This document shows, piece by piece, positions 8,829-17,551 of a stretch of DNA of 64,000 bases. Source of the stretch: Mesobacillus sp. AQ2 (lineage in GTDB: Bacteria > Bacillota > Bacilli > Bacillales > Cytobacillaceae); assembly GCF_030122805.1 (NCBI RefSeq), contig NZ_CP126080.1:3477001-3541000 (forward strand), written 5' to 3'. Position 1 is the first letter of the stretch. Each line of letters opens with the position of its first letter. The notes beneath the pieces are model-generated. The model made no database searches. It worked only from the letters and a program-made list of their open reading frames with translations, and was not told the origin of the DNA. A program made the translations under genes and the position numbers.

Positions 8829-9159
8829 GTATTTTTTCTCCCCGCAGATTAATTTAATAGATTTAAAGAGTGTAATCTTATGTATTTCCGATTTTTGATT
8901 GAAGCAGGAGATCTCATACCTAAAGGGTTTATTGCCTTCAATTACCAGGTAGCTATCTCGGAAGCTTAATCATCCCTGGAATGACTATGAACCAAAATAC
9001 CTATAAAAAAACATGCTATTATTTTCTTTTTTTCTATAAATCGCTGATTACAACAAATTTCATATGAATATTCTGCTTGGATTCTCAAAATTAGACAATT
9101 TTCACATAGTAATATTGTATAATAAAATTACTAGATTTAGAAGATGGAGGAAGAAAGTC
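8829..9159. promoter_or_regulatory. Divergent promoter region between the two pilus operons
   Basis: A 331-bp non-coding, AT-rich region. On the plus strand a -10 TATAAT (9118-9123) lies about 37 bp before the TTG start of the minor pilin operon, with only a weak -35. On the minus strand I could not assign a convincing -35/-10 pair for the vanW-pilB operon. The middle (8908-8959) is a nested inverted repeat described separately. A control point shared by both operons is plausible. Confidence 0.45.
8908..8959. other. Nested imperfect hairpin in the divergent pilus promoter region
   Basis: Three nested complementary blocks: GAGAT (8908-8912) with ATCTC (8955-8959), TACCT (8917-8921) with AGGTA (8947-8951), and AAGG (8923-8926) with CCTT (8935-8938). 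Together they make a 52-nt stem with internal loops. It is near symmetric, so the strand cannot be told. It would lie in the 5' leader of the vanW-pilB transcript if that starts upstream. It does not match the c-di-GMP riboswitch consensus motifs I know. Confidence 0.4.
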
Positions 9160-9576
9160 TTGGTAAAAAAGTTGGATGACCAGCGTGGTTTGACGTTGCT
9201 AGAGGTCTTATTGTCAATCGTAATTCTTACAATAGTTCTTACTTCTTTTGCTGGCTTCTTCAGCCAATCAGCATTATTCGTCAAAAAAAATGAAGAGAAA
9301 CTATCAACATCTCAGACTGCCCAGCAAATTGTAAATTTAATCGAAGTATATATATCTAAGAGTAGGTTGCAAACGGTAACTGATTGTGTTGATTTTGATT
9401 GTGCCTTAAATAAAGAAAGCTTGGAAGCACTTTCCGGCCAAGCTATCAATAGTGCATATACTATATCGGCAATTTTTAAGCTTGGTGAAGAAAATTTGAT
9501 TAAAACCAAAGTAACAATCTTTGACAACGATGATCCTGAAAGTTCCTCTGAAACATATACGTATATAAGAAGGTGA
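9160..9576 (+). CDS. Minor type IV prepilin-like protein 1
   Basis: A 138-residue prepilin: leader ending QRG, mature LTLLEVLLSIVILTIVLTSF with Glu5, followed by a small soluble domain with a Cys pair (DCVDFDC). I chose TTG at 9160 because GGAGG (9146-9150) sits 9 nt upstream. A longer frame from ATG 9064 would begin before the predicted promoter. It is the first gene of a three-gene plus-strand operon divergent from pilB and ends 4 bp before the next ATG. It probably helps prime pilus assembly (PilV/GspI-like), inferred from position and the N-terminal signal. Confidence 0.8.
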   Translation: MVKKLDDQRGLTLLEVLLSIVILTIVLTSFAGFFSQSALFVKKNEEKLSTSQTAQQIVNLIEVYISKSRLQTVTDCVDFDCALNKESLEALSGQAINSAYTISAIFKLGEENLIKTKVTIFDNDDPESSSETYTYIRR

Positions 9577-9580
9577 GTAC

Positions 9581-10009
9581 ATGAATAACCAAAAGGGATT
9601 GTCATTGGTAGAACTTCTCGCTGCAATTACTGTGCTTTTCATCATATCAGGAGTAATATACGGAGTGTTTTTCAGTTTTAATAATAATTACGATCAAATC
9701 TCCGATAAAAATAGCATGGGTCAGACAGCCAATCTGATCCTGGCAACTATTAAGGAGTATCACCAGAAAAATGATTCCTATTGGATAAATTATGATGATT
9801 CAGACAAGAGAGCCTACATTGGCAAAGATTCTGCAGATACCCTGCTTGGCGAAACCAATTATGATCTTGAATTAAAGGCAGGCTATCCTGCACCAGCTTC
9901 CATAAATAATATAAAAGTAGACGCTCATCAACCACTTACAGTTCATCTAAACTTAACCGATAAAAAGGGGCAGACATATGAAGTTGAAACGACCGTAAAA
10001 AGATATTAG
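9581..10009 (+). CDS. Minor type IV prepilin-like protein 2
   Basis: A 142-residue prepilin: a very short leader (MNNQKG), cleavage after Gly6, mature LSLVELLAAITVLFIISGVIYGVF with Glu5. The rest is a polar domain with TVHLNLTDKKGQTYEVETTVK strands near the C-terminus, resembling PilW/GspJ-type minor pilins. The start follows the previous stop by 4 bp, and AAGGTGAG acts as ribosome site inside the preceding gene. It is likely a minor subunit of the initiation complex. The family name is an inference from the signal and gene order. Confidence 0.8.
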   Translation: MNNQKGLSLVELLAAITVLFIISGVIYGVFFSFNNNYDQISDKNSMGQTANLILATIKEYHQKNDSYWINYDDSDKRAYIGKDSADTLLGETNYDLELKAGYPAPASINNIKVDAHQPLTVHLNLTDKKGQTYEVETTVKRY

Positions 10010-10021
10010 GGAGGTCTCGTT

Positions 10022-10996
10022 TTGGAAGTAAAAAATCAAAAAGGATACGCACTTGTCCTTGTCCTGGTGATTATCACCATCACCTTTACCCTGGCTCTTT
10101 CATTGAGTGGAATGGCATTGTCTGCCCGCAAACAATTTAATAAGACAGACGAGGCCAATAAGGCTACCGACATCGCAGAAATGGGAGTCGCCCACTACGA
10201 AGCATGGCTTGCCAATGCTGTTAGCCGGGCAAACATCTACGCGGAATCCCAGGCTGATACAGCAATTAAGAACAATAACGGGAACAAAAAACCTCACCCT
10301 CTGGGCAAAGTAAAAACTTGTAAGAAAAACACAATCCGATGCACTGTCGAATATGATGAATACTTCCTGAAAAATCTGAAACTCAGAATTGATGCACTCA
10401 ACAATTCTCTTTTAAGAACCGTTGAAGGAGATAATGTATACGAGGTCAAGGATATTACCATTTCAGACATTAAGGCGGATGATACTATCGCAGTTAACTT
10501 TAAAAGTTATGGCAAAACTAAGAAAGAAAATAAAGTTTTGGAAAGTATGATTACTATTGAAAAGAACGGCGAAAGTCTGGTTGGGGAAACTAAACCATTG
10601 CCAACCGATTATAAAATCGTGAATTCAACGGAAATCAACTTAAAAGGACAGGATAAGCATCTGACCTTTGACCAATCCACTTACTTTGAAAAGAAAATTG
10701 AAATCCAAGGTAACCGTGCTATCAAAGTGAATGGTAATGCCTACTTTAAAGAAAAAGTTCTCTTCTCTGGTACAGCAGACATTTTAGTATTCGGAGATGC
10801 AATTTTCGCTGTCCCACCTGAATTTAATGGAAATGCTTATTCATTTTGCATTTACGGCAACATCTATAAAATTGACGAAAATAATAAACTCATTGAATAC
10901 ACAGATTTCCCTTCAGGCCAAAACAAATCCTGCCCAAGACCAAATGACGATCAATGGTACATCAACCCTGACGAAGGTATAGATGTAAAATACTAA
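10022..10996 (+). CDS. PilX/GspK-like minor prepilin without Glu5
   Basis: A 324-residue protein with leader MEVKNQKG and mature N-terminus YALVLVLVIITITFTLALSLSG. The helix and Gly-1 are pilin-like, but residue 5 is Val, not Glu, as in GspK-type tip pilins and Gram-positive PilX-like proteins. The large C-terminal part (from about residue 195) has short alternating hydrophobic strands (IEIQGNRAIKVNGNAYFKEKVLFSGTAD...) suggestive of a beta-helix or bactofilin-like fold. TTG at 10022 is preceded by GGGAGG at the right distance. It is the last gene of the operon, followed directly by a terminator. Likely role: pilus tip (inference). Confidence 0.72.
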   Translation: MEVKNQKGYALVLVLVIITITFTLALSLSGMALSARKQFNKTDEANKATDIAEMGVAHYEAWLANAVSRANIYAESQADTAIKNNNGNKKPHPLGKVKTCKKNTIRCTVEYDEYFLKNLKLRIDALNNSLLRTVEGDNVYEVKDITISDIKADDTIAVNFKSYGKTKKENKVLESMITIEKNGESLVGETKPLPTDYKIVNSTEINLKGQDKHLTFDQSTYFEKKIEIQGNRAIKVNGNAYFKEKVLFSGTADILVFGDAIFAVPPEFNGNAYSFCIYGNIYKIDENNKLIEYTDFPSGQNKSCPRPNDDQWYINPDEGIDVKY

Positions 10997-11023
10997 AAGG
11001 CTGATCCCACGGGGATCAGCCTT
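10997..11023. terminator. Bidirectional terminator between minor pilins and GGDEF gene
   Basis: A 12-bp inverted repeat (AAGGCTGATCCC / GGGATCAGCCTT) with a 3-nt loop, lying 1 bp after the pilX-like stop and 3 bp before the 3' end of the minus-strand GGDEF gene. It serves two convergent transcripts. Confidence 0.85.
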
Positions 11024-11025
11024 CT

Positions 11026-12744
11026 TCATTTCACATATTCCGCAACCCGATTCCGTCCGGACCGCTTTGCTCCAACATATAAGGCCCTGTCAGCATGCCT
11101 GATCAATGCCAGTGAATCATCGGCGTCCTGTGGTGCTGTTGCCACGCCGATTGAGGCGGTGATATTGACATGCAGCTGCTTTCCTTCTTCATCCATTGAT
11201 TGCAGGAGGATAAAAGCCTCATCGGCAATCAGCAGCCTGATTTGTTCTGCGAGTTTAAGTGCATCACCTTTCATCATGTCGGGCAGCAGGATGACGAACT
11301 CTTCCCCGCCGTAACGTGCAAGGGTTCCGATTTTGCCGATTTTTTTCCTGAGTCGTTCCCCTAGTTGTATTAAGATTTCGTTTCCGCTTTGATGACCGTA
11401 TGTATCATTTACGGATTTGAAATGGTCGATGTCTAGGAGAATGAGGGATAGGAGTTCCCTTTGGCCTAATTGCAATTTTTCGAATTCGGTTGTAAGCCTA
11501 TTTTCGAAGTAACGGTAATTATACAATCCAGTGAGCGCGCATCGCTCGCTGTTTTCCTTCGTTTTTTCATGATGCCTTGCATTTTCCACGGCAATCGCGA
11601 AGTGGGAGCAGAGGATGTCGACAATCATCAATTGTGATTTTTCAAATGCTCTTTTTTTGTTTGCGGCGAGGACGAGTACACCGACAACCTGGTTGTTCCG
11701 GACAATGGGAACGCCAAGTATGCTTTCAGCTCCCGCTGGGACGTAGCCGGAATTTATGTGGCTCCATTCTTTTCTGGAATGGAAGAGCATAGGTTTTTTC
11801 CCTGCCCAGACGAGTCCGCTGATTCCTTTGCCTTTTTCAAGCGGTTCCGCAATCGGTTCCAGTACTTCCCCGAATTCAACCTTATGGATCAGTTTCAATT
11901 CCTTATCTTCCACTACATCCAATATGTAAGCATAGTCTACCGGCAGCATTTCAATCAGCTTTTTGACGAAAAGATCAAGCACTTCATCCGCCTTTAATCT
12001 TTCTGCCAGCTGATGTCCGATTTCCGCCGCATTCTGTAAAAATTGGTTCACCTTGCCGCTGGAGTAATAGAGACTGAGAATGATAGACAGGCTTGCGAAC
12101 GGAATCCCTACGAACAATAACGAATAATGTCCCATTTCACTTAAATACAGCTCATATAGCACGAAGCCAATCGGGAATGTAATAAATGTTGTGACTGTTT
12201 CCCATATGAAGTCTTTCCCGAAATATTGACCCTTCTGTTTAAAGATTACCGCTTGCAAAAATAACAGGAATAGGGTGTTTACCCCGTAATTACTAATGCC
12301 ATAAACAGTTCCGAGGACATAAGTGTATGGGTTCTTTGCCAGATCAACACCTTCACGACCACCAAGCGCATAAAACAGCAGGCCGCTCACCAATGATACA
12401 ATAAAGAACATTAACGAGTTTAGTGGAAACCTGTATATATCTGATTTTTGTACACGCAGCCTCATTAGAAGGATCAAGACCGAAATTTGCATTAGCACCA
12501 TTTCGATGAAAATTCCATAGTTCAGGAATACCGCGAGTGAAACCCATTGGATCAGGAAGATTGGCGTATTGTTGACGACCATCGGCATGGAAGCCACCAC
12601 GGCCATCAGAACAAGAAAGGGAATGACTTCCCAGATGCTCATATTGGGAGGTGGATAGACTTGATAAATCACCCAGATTCCCACTGGAACGGCCATCAGC
12701 CATGCAAACCATATTGAGTTTTTGAACATAGGGGTTATTTTCAT
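11026..12744 (-). CDS. Membrane GAF-GGDEF diguanylate cyclase
   Basis: 572 residues: 5-7 hydrophobic helices to about residue 215, a GAF sensor domain at about 240-375 (VDYAYILDVVEDKEL... GILGVPIVRNNQVVGVLVL), and a GGDEF domain at about 400-570 with an intact active site, RYGGEEFVILLPD, at about 475. It should make cyclic di-GMP from two GTP. The RxxD allosteric I-site upstream of the GGEEF motif is absent (the sequence there is GKIG), so product inhibition may be missing. Start ATG 12744 has a perfect AAGGAGGTGG. It is convergent with the minor pilin operon. The target may be PilB, whose N-domain has a c-di-GMP motif. Confidence 0.92.
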   Translation of the reverse strand: MKITPMFKNSIWFAWLMAVPVGIWVIYQVYPPPNMSIWEVIPFLVLMAVVASMPMVVNNTPIFLIQWVSLAVFLNYGIFIEMVLMQISVLILLMRLRVQKSDIYRFPLNSLMFFIVSLVSGLLFYALGGREGVDLAKNPYTYVLGTVYGISNYGVNTLFLLFLQAVIFKQKGQYFGKDFIWETVTTFITFPIGFVLYELYLSEMGHYSLLFVGIPFASLSIILSLYYSSGKVNQFLQNAAEIGHQLAERLKADEVLDLFVKKLIEMLPVDYAYILDVVEDKELKLIHKVEFGEVLEPIAEPLEKGKGISGLVWAGKKPMLFHSRKEWSHINSGYVPAGAESILGVPIVRNNQVVGVLVLAANKKRAFEKSQLMIVDILCSHFAIAVENARHHEKTKENSERCALTGLYNYRYFENRLTTEFEKLQLGQRELLSLILLDIDHFKSVNDTYGHQSGNEILIQLGERLRKKIGKIGTLARYGGEEFVILLPDMMKGDALKLAEQIRLLIADEAFILLQSMDEEGKQLHVNITASIGVATAPQDADDSLALIRHADRALYVGAKRSGRNRVAEYVK

Positions 12745-12826
12745 CTATCCACCTCCTTTCTCCCTGGGTAAAAAGTCTCACTTTTTAAATATTTTAGCAA
12801 ACTTTTTGTCGAATGTCATAATTTTC

Positions 12827-14137
12827 TTATTTATTTTTCAGCAGGTTGATAATCCTGGGCTTTGCGTCAGAAAGAAAATACAGAGAGCCTGTCACGATTA
12901 AGATTTCATCGGTTTTTATCTCATTTATTTTCTCCTGAAGGAAGTCAGGATAATCTGGAGCAATGCTAAGGTTCTTGCTGTTTCCAACCTCTATTAGCTC
13001 TTCAGCAGACGCTGCCCGCGGAAAATCGAATGTTGTGAATACCAGCGAGTCCGCTGCATCTTCCAGTGTTGCAATCATCTTGTCGAACTTCTTGTCTTTG
13101 AGAGCCGCGAATAAGATGGTAATCTTTTTATCGGCATAGCGAGATTTTATTTCACTGGCAAGGGCATTTATTCCTTCCTCATTATGCGCACCATCAATCA
13201 AGACATATGGTGCCTCACTAAGGATTTCGAGACGTCCCGGCCAGTAAGCTTTGGTGAGTCCCTCCCGGACATCATTTCCCTCAATAATGAAGGAGTAGTA
13301 GTTTGCAAGAACCTGGGCCGCCATGACAGCACATGCCGCATTGTCGACCTGATGAGAACCAATCATGGAAGTTTCCAGATTTTTAAACTGGCCGAACATG
13401 CTTGAGAAGGAAAATCGCTCGCCTTGCTGCAAGGATTCCCTGGAACTTGTTGAAAAATCTTTTTCCAGCACATACAGCGGTGATTTTCCTTCTTGCGCTT
13501 TTTTCTTGATCACTTCGAGCGCTTCCGGCTGTTTCACTCCCGTAATGACACTCACACCGTTCTTGATGATGCCCGCCTTTTCAAAAGCGATTTGTTCATA
13601 TGTATCACCCAGTATCGCTGTATGGTCCAACCCGATGCTTGTGATAATCGACAACAGCGGATGGATGACATTCGTCGAATCAAAACGTCCGCCAAGCCCC
13701 ACTTCATAAATGACAACGTCAACGGGAGACATTTTTGCAAAATAATAGATCGACATGGCGGTGATTACTTCAAATTCAGTCGGTCCGCCCAATTCCGTCT
13801 GGTCCAGTTCGTCTGCGAGCGGCTTGATCACATTCGTCAATTCAACCAGTTCCTCATCACTGATAGGCTGCCCGTTGATGCTGATCCGCTCATTGAATTG
13901 TTCGAAATAGGGCGAGGTAAAGGTGCCGACACGGTAGCCTGCTATCTGCAGAATCGAACGAAGGAAGGTGACAGTAGAGCCTTTTCCGTTCGTACCGCCG
14001 ACATGGATTGTCTTGATCCTTCTTTCAGGATGCTCCAGTCTCTCAAGCATCCATTCCATCCTTGATAGTCCTGGCTTCATGCCCAGACGCAGTCTTGCAT
14101 GGATCCAATTTATCGCTTGCTCATATGTTTCAAACAT
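12827..14137 (-). CDS. folC: Folylpolyglutamate synthase / dihydrofolate synthase
   Basis: 436 residues of the Mur ligase family. FolC adds glutamates to folates (and may couple glutamate to dihydropteroate). The P-loop is VGGTNGKGSTVTF at about residue 45; a folate-loop region and GLGGRFDSTNVI follow, with DGAHNEEGI in the C-terminal domain. Start ATG 14137 is set by GAGGTG six nt upstream; the frame extends 3 codons further. It lies directly downstream of valS, as in B. subtilis, separated by a hairpin at 14160-14187. Confidence 0.95.
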   Translation of the reverse strand: MFETYEQAINWIHARLRLGMKPGLSRMEWMLERLEHPERRIKTIHVGGTNGKGSTVTFLRSILQIAGYRVGTFTSPYFEQFNERISINGQPISDEELVELTNVIKPLADELDQTELGGPTEFEVITAMSIYYFAKMSPVDVVIYEVGLGGRFDSTNVIHPLLSIITSIGLDHTAILGDTYEQIAFEKAGIIKNGVSVITGVKQPEALEVIKKKAQEGKSPLYVLEKDFSTSSRESLQQGERFSFSSMFGQFKNLETSMIGSHQVDNAACAVMAAQVLANYYSFIIEGNDVREGLTKAYWPGRLEILSEAPYVLIDGAHNEEGINALASEIKSRYADKKITILFAALKDKKFDKMIATLEDAADSLVFTTFDFPRAASAEELIEVGNSKNLSIAPDYPDFLQEKINEIKTDEILIVTGSLYFLSDAKPRIINLLKNK

Positions 14138-14159
14138 GTAAAACACCTCAATTCATGAT

Positions 14160-14187
14160 GAAGACGAACCAAAAATGGTTCGTCTTC
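14160..14187. terminator. Hairpin between valS and folC
   Basis: An 11-bp perfect stem (GAAGACGAACC / GGTTCGTCTTC) with a 6-nt loop, just after the valS stop. There is no strong T-run on the minus strand, so it may attenuate or protect the 3' end rather than terminate fully. folC could be reached by read-through. Confidence 0.55.
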
Positions 14188-14200
14188 AGTATTTCATTTA

Positions 14201-16843
14201 TTAGCTTCTCAATTCATTGATGCGAGCTTCCACTGCCGCACGCTTTTCAACGTAGTCTTTTTCCTTCGCGCGCTCTTCTTCAATGACTTTCTCAGGAGCC
14301 TTTTTAACGAAGCCTTCGTTGGAAAGCTTCTTCTGGACACGTTCTACTTCTTTATCCAGCTTTTCTTTTTCCTTCTGAAGACGGGCGATTTCTTCATCGA
14401 TATTGATCAGGCCTTCAAGCGGCATGATGATTTCGAGTCCTGTAGCGACCGCTGTCATCGCTTTTTCAGGAGCGTTGACTTCAAGCCCGATTTCCAGGTT
14501 CTCTGGATTACAGAAACGGACAATGTAACCACGGTTGTTTTCTAGCATGCTTAATGTTTTTTCATCCTTCACCTTCAGGAACATATCAACCTTTTTGCTG
14601 AGCGGCGTGTTCACCTCAGAGCGGATATTCCTTACAGAACGGATGACTTCAACGAGCAGCTTCATATCTTCTGCAGCCTGTTGGTCTGTAAGAGCTGCAT
14701 CAACCTGTGGCCAGCTTGCAACCGTGATGGATTCACCTTCATGAGGCAGGTTCTGCCAGATTTCTTCTGTAATGAATGGCATGAATGGGTGAAGCAGGCG
14801 CATCGTGTTATCAAGTACATATGCAAGTATGGATCTTGTCGTCTTCTTGGCTGCTTCATCTTCGCCGTAAAGCGGCAGTTTCGCCATTTCAATATACCAG
14901 TCACAAAAATCATCCCAGATGAAGTTGTAAAGGGCACGGCCAACCTCGCCAAACTCATATCGGTCTGAAAGTCTTGTAACCGTCTCGATTGTTTCATTCA
15001 GCCTTGTCAAAATCCATTTGTCGGCAACAGATTTTTCACCGCTCAAATCGATTTCCTCATATTTCAGGCCGTTCATGTTCATCAACGCAAAACGAGATGC
15101 ATTCCAGATTTTATTCGCGAAGTTCCATGTTGCCTCAACCTTTTCAGTGCTGTAACGAAGGTCCTGACCTGGAGAGCTTCCTGTTGTCAGGAAGTAGCGG
15201 AGTGAGTCGGCACCATACTGGTCGATGACATCCATTGGATCCACACCGTTTCCAAGTGACTTACTCATCTTCCGGCCATCTTCGGCACGAACGAGTCCGT
15301 GAATCAATACATCCTCGAATGGCCTCTGTTCCGTGAACTCTAGTCCCTGGAAAATCATCCTTGAAACCCAGAAGAAGATAATATCATAGCCTGTTACTAA
15401 TGCAGCTGTCGGATAATAGCGCTTATAGTCAGCTGCTTCCTCGTTCGGCCAGCCCATAGTTGAGAAAGGCCATAGCGCAGAGCTGAACCATGTATCAAGA
15501 ACATCGTTGTCCTGTTCCCAATTTTCAGGGTCTGCTGGCGGCTCGTGGTCAACGTATACTTCGCCTGTTTCTTTATGGTACCAGGCTGGAATGCGGTGGC
15601 CCCACCAGAGCTGACGGGAAATACACCAGTCGCGGATATTTTCCATCCAGCGCATATAGGTGTTTTCAAAGCGCTCAGGAACGAAGTTTACTTTGTCTTC
15701 CTTGCCTTGAAGTGCGATAGCTTCATCAGCAAGCGGCTGCATTTTAACGAACCATTGAGTCGATAGATATGGCTCGACTACAGCCCCGCTGCGCTCAGAA
15801 TGTCCTACTGAATGCATATGTTCTTCAATTTTGAACAAAACGCCAGCATCCTGAAGGTCCTTGACGATTTGCTTGCGGCACTCGAAACGGTCCATGCCCT
15901 GATACTTGCCCGCTTTTGCGTTCATTGAGCCATCTTCGTTCATGACAAGGACTCTTTCAAGATTGTGGCGGTTGCCGATTTCAAAGTCATTAGGGTCATG
16001 TGCAGGCGTGATTTTTACAGCACCAGAACCGAATTCCATGTCAACATAATCATCACCGACGATCGGAATCTCGCGTCCCACGATTGGCAGGATTACCGTC
16101 TTGCCGATCAGATGCTTGTAACGGTCATCTTCCGGATGGACAGCAACTGCCGTATCACCAAGCATTGTTTCCGGTCTTGTCGTAGCGATTTCAATATGGC
16201 CGCTGCCATCAGCCAGAGGGTATCTCATATGATAGAAAGCACCCTGGACGTCTTTGTGGATAACCTCAATATCCGATAAAGCTGTTTTAGCAGCCGGGTC
16301 CCAGTTGATGATGTATTCGCCGCGATAAATCAATCCTTTGCGGTATAAAGAAACGAATACTTCTTTAACAGCCTTTGATAGTCCTTCGTCCAATGTGAAG
16401 CGCTCGCGGCTGTAATCAAGTCCAAGTCCAAGCTTTGACCATTGCTTGCGGATATGCTGCGCATATTCCTCTTTCCATTTCCATGCTTCTTCTAAAAACT
16501 TTTCGCGGCCAAGCTCGTAGCGGTTGATGCCCTGGCTGCGCAGCTTCTCGTCAACCTTTGCCTGGGTGGCAATCCCGGCATGGTCCATTCCTGGAAGCCA
16601 AAGAACATCATAGCCCTGCATACGCTTCATTCGCGTAAGGATATCCTGGAGAGCTGTGTCCCACGCATGGCCAAGGTGCAGCTTCCCGGTTACGTTTGGC
16701 GGCGGAATCACGATTGTATAAGGTTTCTTTGTTTCATCATCTTTTGCTTCAAAAAACTTCCCCTTGACCCACCATTCATAGCGTCCCTGCTCAATCGAAG
16801 ACGGATCATATTTGGTCGGCATCGACAAATTCTCTTCCATCAT
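14201..16843 (-). CDS. valS: Valyl-tRNA synthetase
   Basis: About 880 residues, class I aminoacyl-tRNA synthetase charging tRNA-Val. It has the HIGH-type motif [15 protein letters not shown] at about 50, the editing CP1 domain ([30 protein letters not shown]), KMSKS as [10 protein letters not shown], an anticodon-binding helical domain, and the ValRS-specific C-terminal coiled coil ([22 protein letters not shown]). GGAGG at 16849-16853 points to ATG 16843 (or 16840) rather than the ATG at 16855 that contains it. Expression is controlled by the upstream T-box leader. Confidence 0.97.
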   Translation of the reverse strand: MMEENLSMPTKYDPSSIEQGRYEWWVKGKFFEAKDDETKKPYTIVIPPPNVTGKLHLGHAWDTALQDILTRMKRMQGYDVLWLPGMDHAGIATQAKVDEKLRSQGINRYELGREKFLEEAWKWKEEYAQHIRKQWSKLGLGLDYSRERFTLDEGLSKAVKEVFVSLYRKGLIYRGEYIINWDPAAKTALSDIEVIHKDVQGAFYHMRYPLADGSGHIEIATTRPETMLGDTAVAVHPEDDRYKHLIGKTVILPIVGREIPIVGDDYVDMEFGSGAVKITPAHDPNDFEIGNRHNLERVLVMNEDGSMNAKAGKYQGMDRFECRKQIVKDLQDAGVLFKIEEHMHSVGHSERSGAVVEPYLSTQWFVKMQPLADEAIALQGKEDKVNFVPERFENTYMRWMENIRDWCISRQLWWGHRIPAWYHKETGEVYVDHEPPADPENWEQDNDVLDTWFSSALWPFSTMGWPNEEAADYKRYYPTAALVTGYDIIFFWVSRMIFQGLEFTEQRPFEDVLIHGLVRAEDGRKMSKSLGNGVDPMDVIDQYGADSLRYFLTTGSSPGQDLRYSTEKVEATWNFANKIWNASRFALMNMNGLKYEEIDLSGEKSVADKWILTRLNETIETVTRLSDRYEFGEVGRALYNFIWDDFCDWYIEMAKLPLYGEDEAAKKTTRSILAYVLDNTMRLLHPFMPFITEEIWQNLPHEGESITVASWPQVDAALTDQQAAEDMKLLVEVIRSVRNIRSEVNTPLSKKVDMFLKVKDEKTLSMLENNRGYIVRFCNPENLEIGLEVNAPEKAMTAVATGLEIIMPLEGLINIDEEIARLQKEKEKLDKEVERVQKKLSNEGFVKKAPEKVIEEERAKEKDYVEKRAAVEARINELRS

Positions 16844-16869
16844 TTTTTCCTCCATTCAAATGCTTTTCT

Positions 16870-17161
16870 TTGGAAAAATAAAAAACTCCATTCGCCATAA
16901 AAGGACGAATGGAGTATGTTCGCGGTACCACCTTTTTTCCCAGCAACGGTAAAAACAGAGATCAGCTGCTGGCTCAAATATGGATAACGGCTCTTCACCG
17001 TCGCCTGTTACTGAGAGTATCCCGTTCCCAGGCGATGCTCAAGGGCGACCTTCCATGGTTCCCGCTTAGAAGTCCTCCCAGCAATTGGACTTCCTCTCTT
17101 CAAGCTGGCTGCTCATGTACTCTTCCCTGTCAATGCTTTGCTTTATTTTTGGTTTTTGTAT
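16870..17161 (-). promoter_or_regulatory. T-box riboswitch leader of valS (Val)
   Basis: The minus-strand leader has the T-box core AGGTGGTACCGCG (plus 16921-16933), which pairs with the uncharged tRNA 3' end, and a terminator just downstream (ACTCCATTCG...CGAATGGAGT then a T-run, 16876-16919). Stem I carries an AGAGA-like box, and GTC (17047-17049) is the likely Val specifier codon. Uncharged tRNA-Val stabilises the antiterminator and turns valS on. A longer open frame on the opposite strand here is an artefact. Confidence 0.93.
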
Positions 17162-17168
17162 ATTAGTT

Positions 17169-17203
17169 ATACTACCTAAAAAAGATGATTGACGTCAATC
17201 ATC
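17169..17203 (-). promoter_or_regulatory. valS promoter, with -35 inside a 20-bp palindrome
   Basis: The minus strand has -35 TTGACG (plus 17193-17198), an 18-nt spacer and -10 TAGTAT (plus 17169-17174), placing the start at about 17161, ahead of the T-box stem I. The -35 is part of a perfect palindrome, GATGATTGAC/GTCAATCATC (17184-17203). The palindrome followed by TTTTTT on the minus strand could also act as a small terminator for incoming transcription. Confidence 0.5.
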
Positions 17204-17322
17204 ATTTCCTATTTTTCATTATTTTATACTTCATGCCACATCCTGTGACAATAATCAGCACATTTTAGGCCCATGTCTCATAGAATAAAAAAGGGATATC
17301 TTACATGCTTGGAGGGATGGTA

Positions 17323-17517
17323 ATGAAAAGAAAGAGGTATAATCCGTATTCACTCCCCAGATGGGCGAGGACGGCGAGGGCAGTGTGCGCACAGCTGATC
17401 ATTCCTTTTTGTGTATTTCAAGGAATACGAACCCTTTTCTTCCCGTCGACCTTCGATGTCTTTCTGTTAACGATTTTCATCCTGATTGCTTTGGCAATCA
17501 AATTCGAAATATTTTAG
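17323..17517 (+). CDS. Small membrane protein, unknown function
   Basis: 64 residues starting MKRKRYNPYSLPRWAR, a basic N-terminus with two hydrophobic segments (AVCAQLIIPFCVFQGIRTLFF and FDVFLLTIFILIALAIKF). GGAGGG at 17311-17316 sets ATG 17323; the ATGs at 17305 and 17317 are badly placed. It is the only plus-strand gene between valS and ysxE. A hairpin right after the stop fits a terminator. I do not recognise a family. The real RBS, the hydrophobic pattern and the 3' hairpin argue for a real gene. Confidence 0.65.
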   Translation: MKRKRYNPYSLPRWARTARAVCAQLIIPFCVFQGIRTLFFPSTFDVFLLTIFILIALAIKFEIF

Positions 17518-17551
17518 GGAGCCTTAGAGCCGCTTTCAGCTCTGGGCTCCC
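17517..17551. terminator. Convergent terminator of the small membrane gene and ysxE
   Basis: GGGAGCC ... GGCTCCC with an inner AGAGC/GCTCT stem, followed on the plus strand by CTCTTGTTT. It starts on the stop codon of the plus-strand gene and covers the last codons of ysxE. Confidence 0.65.

Noticed and set aside
8829..9159. c-di-GMP riboswitch ahead of the pilus operon
   Set aside because: The region has stems, but the conserved GEMM-I and GEMM-II core sequences are not present.
16909..17166. 85-codon plus-strand frame upstream of valS
   Set aside because: It lies antisense within the T-box leader and has no ribosome site.
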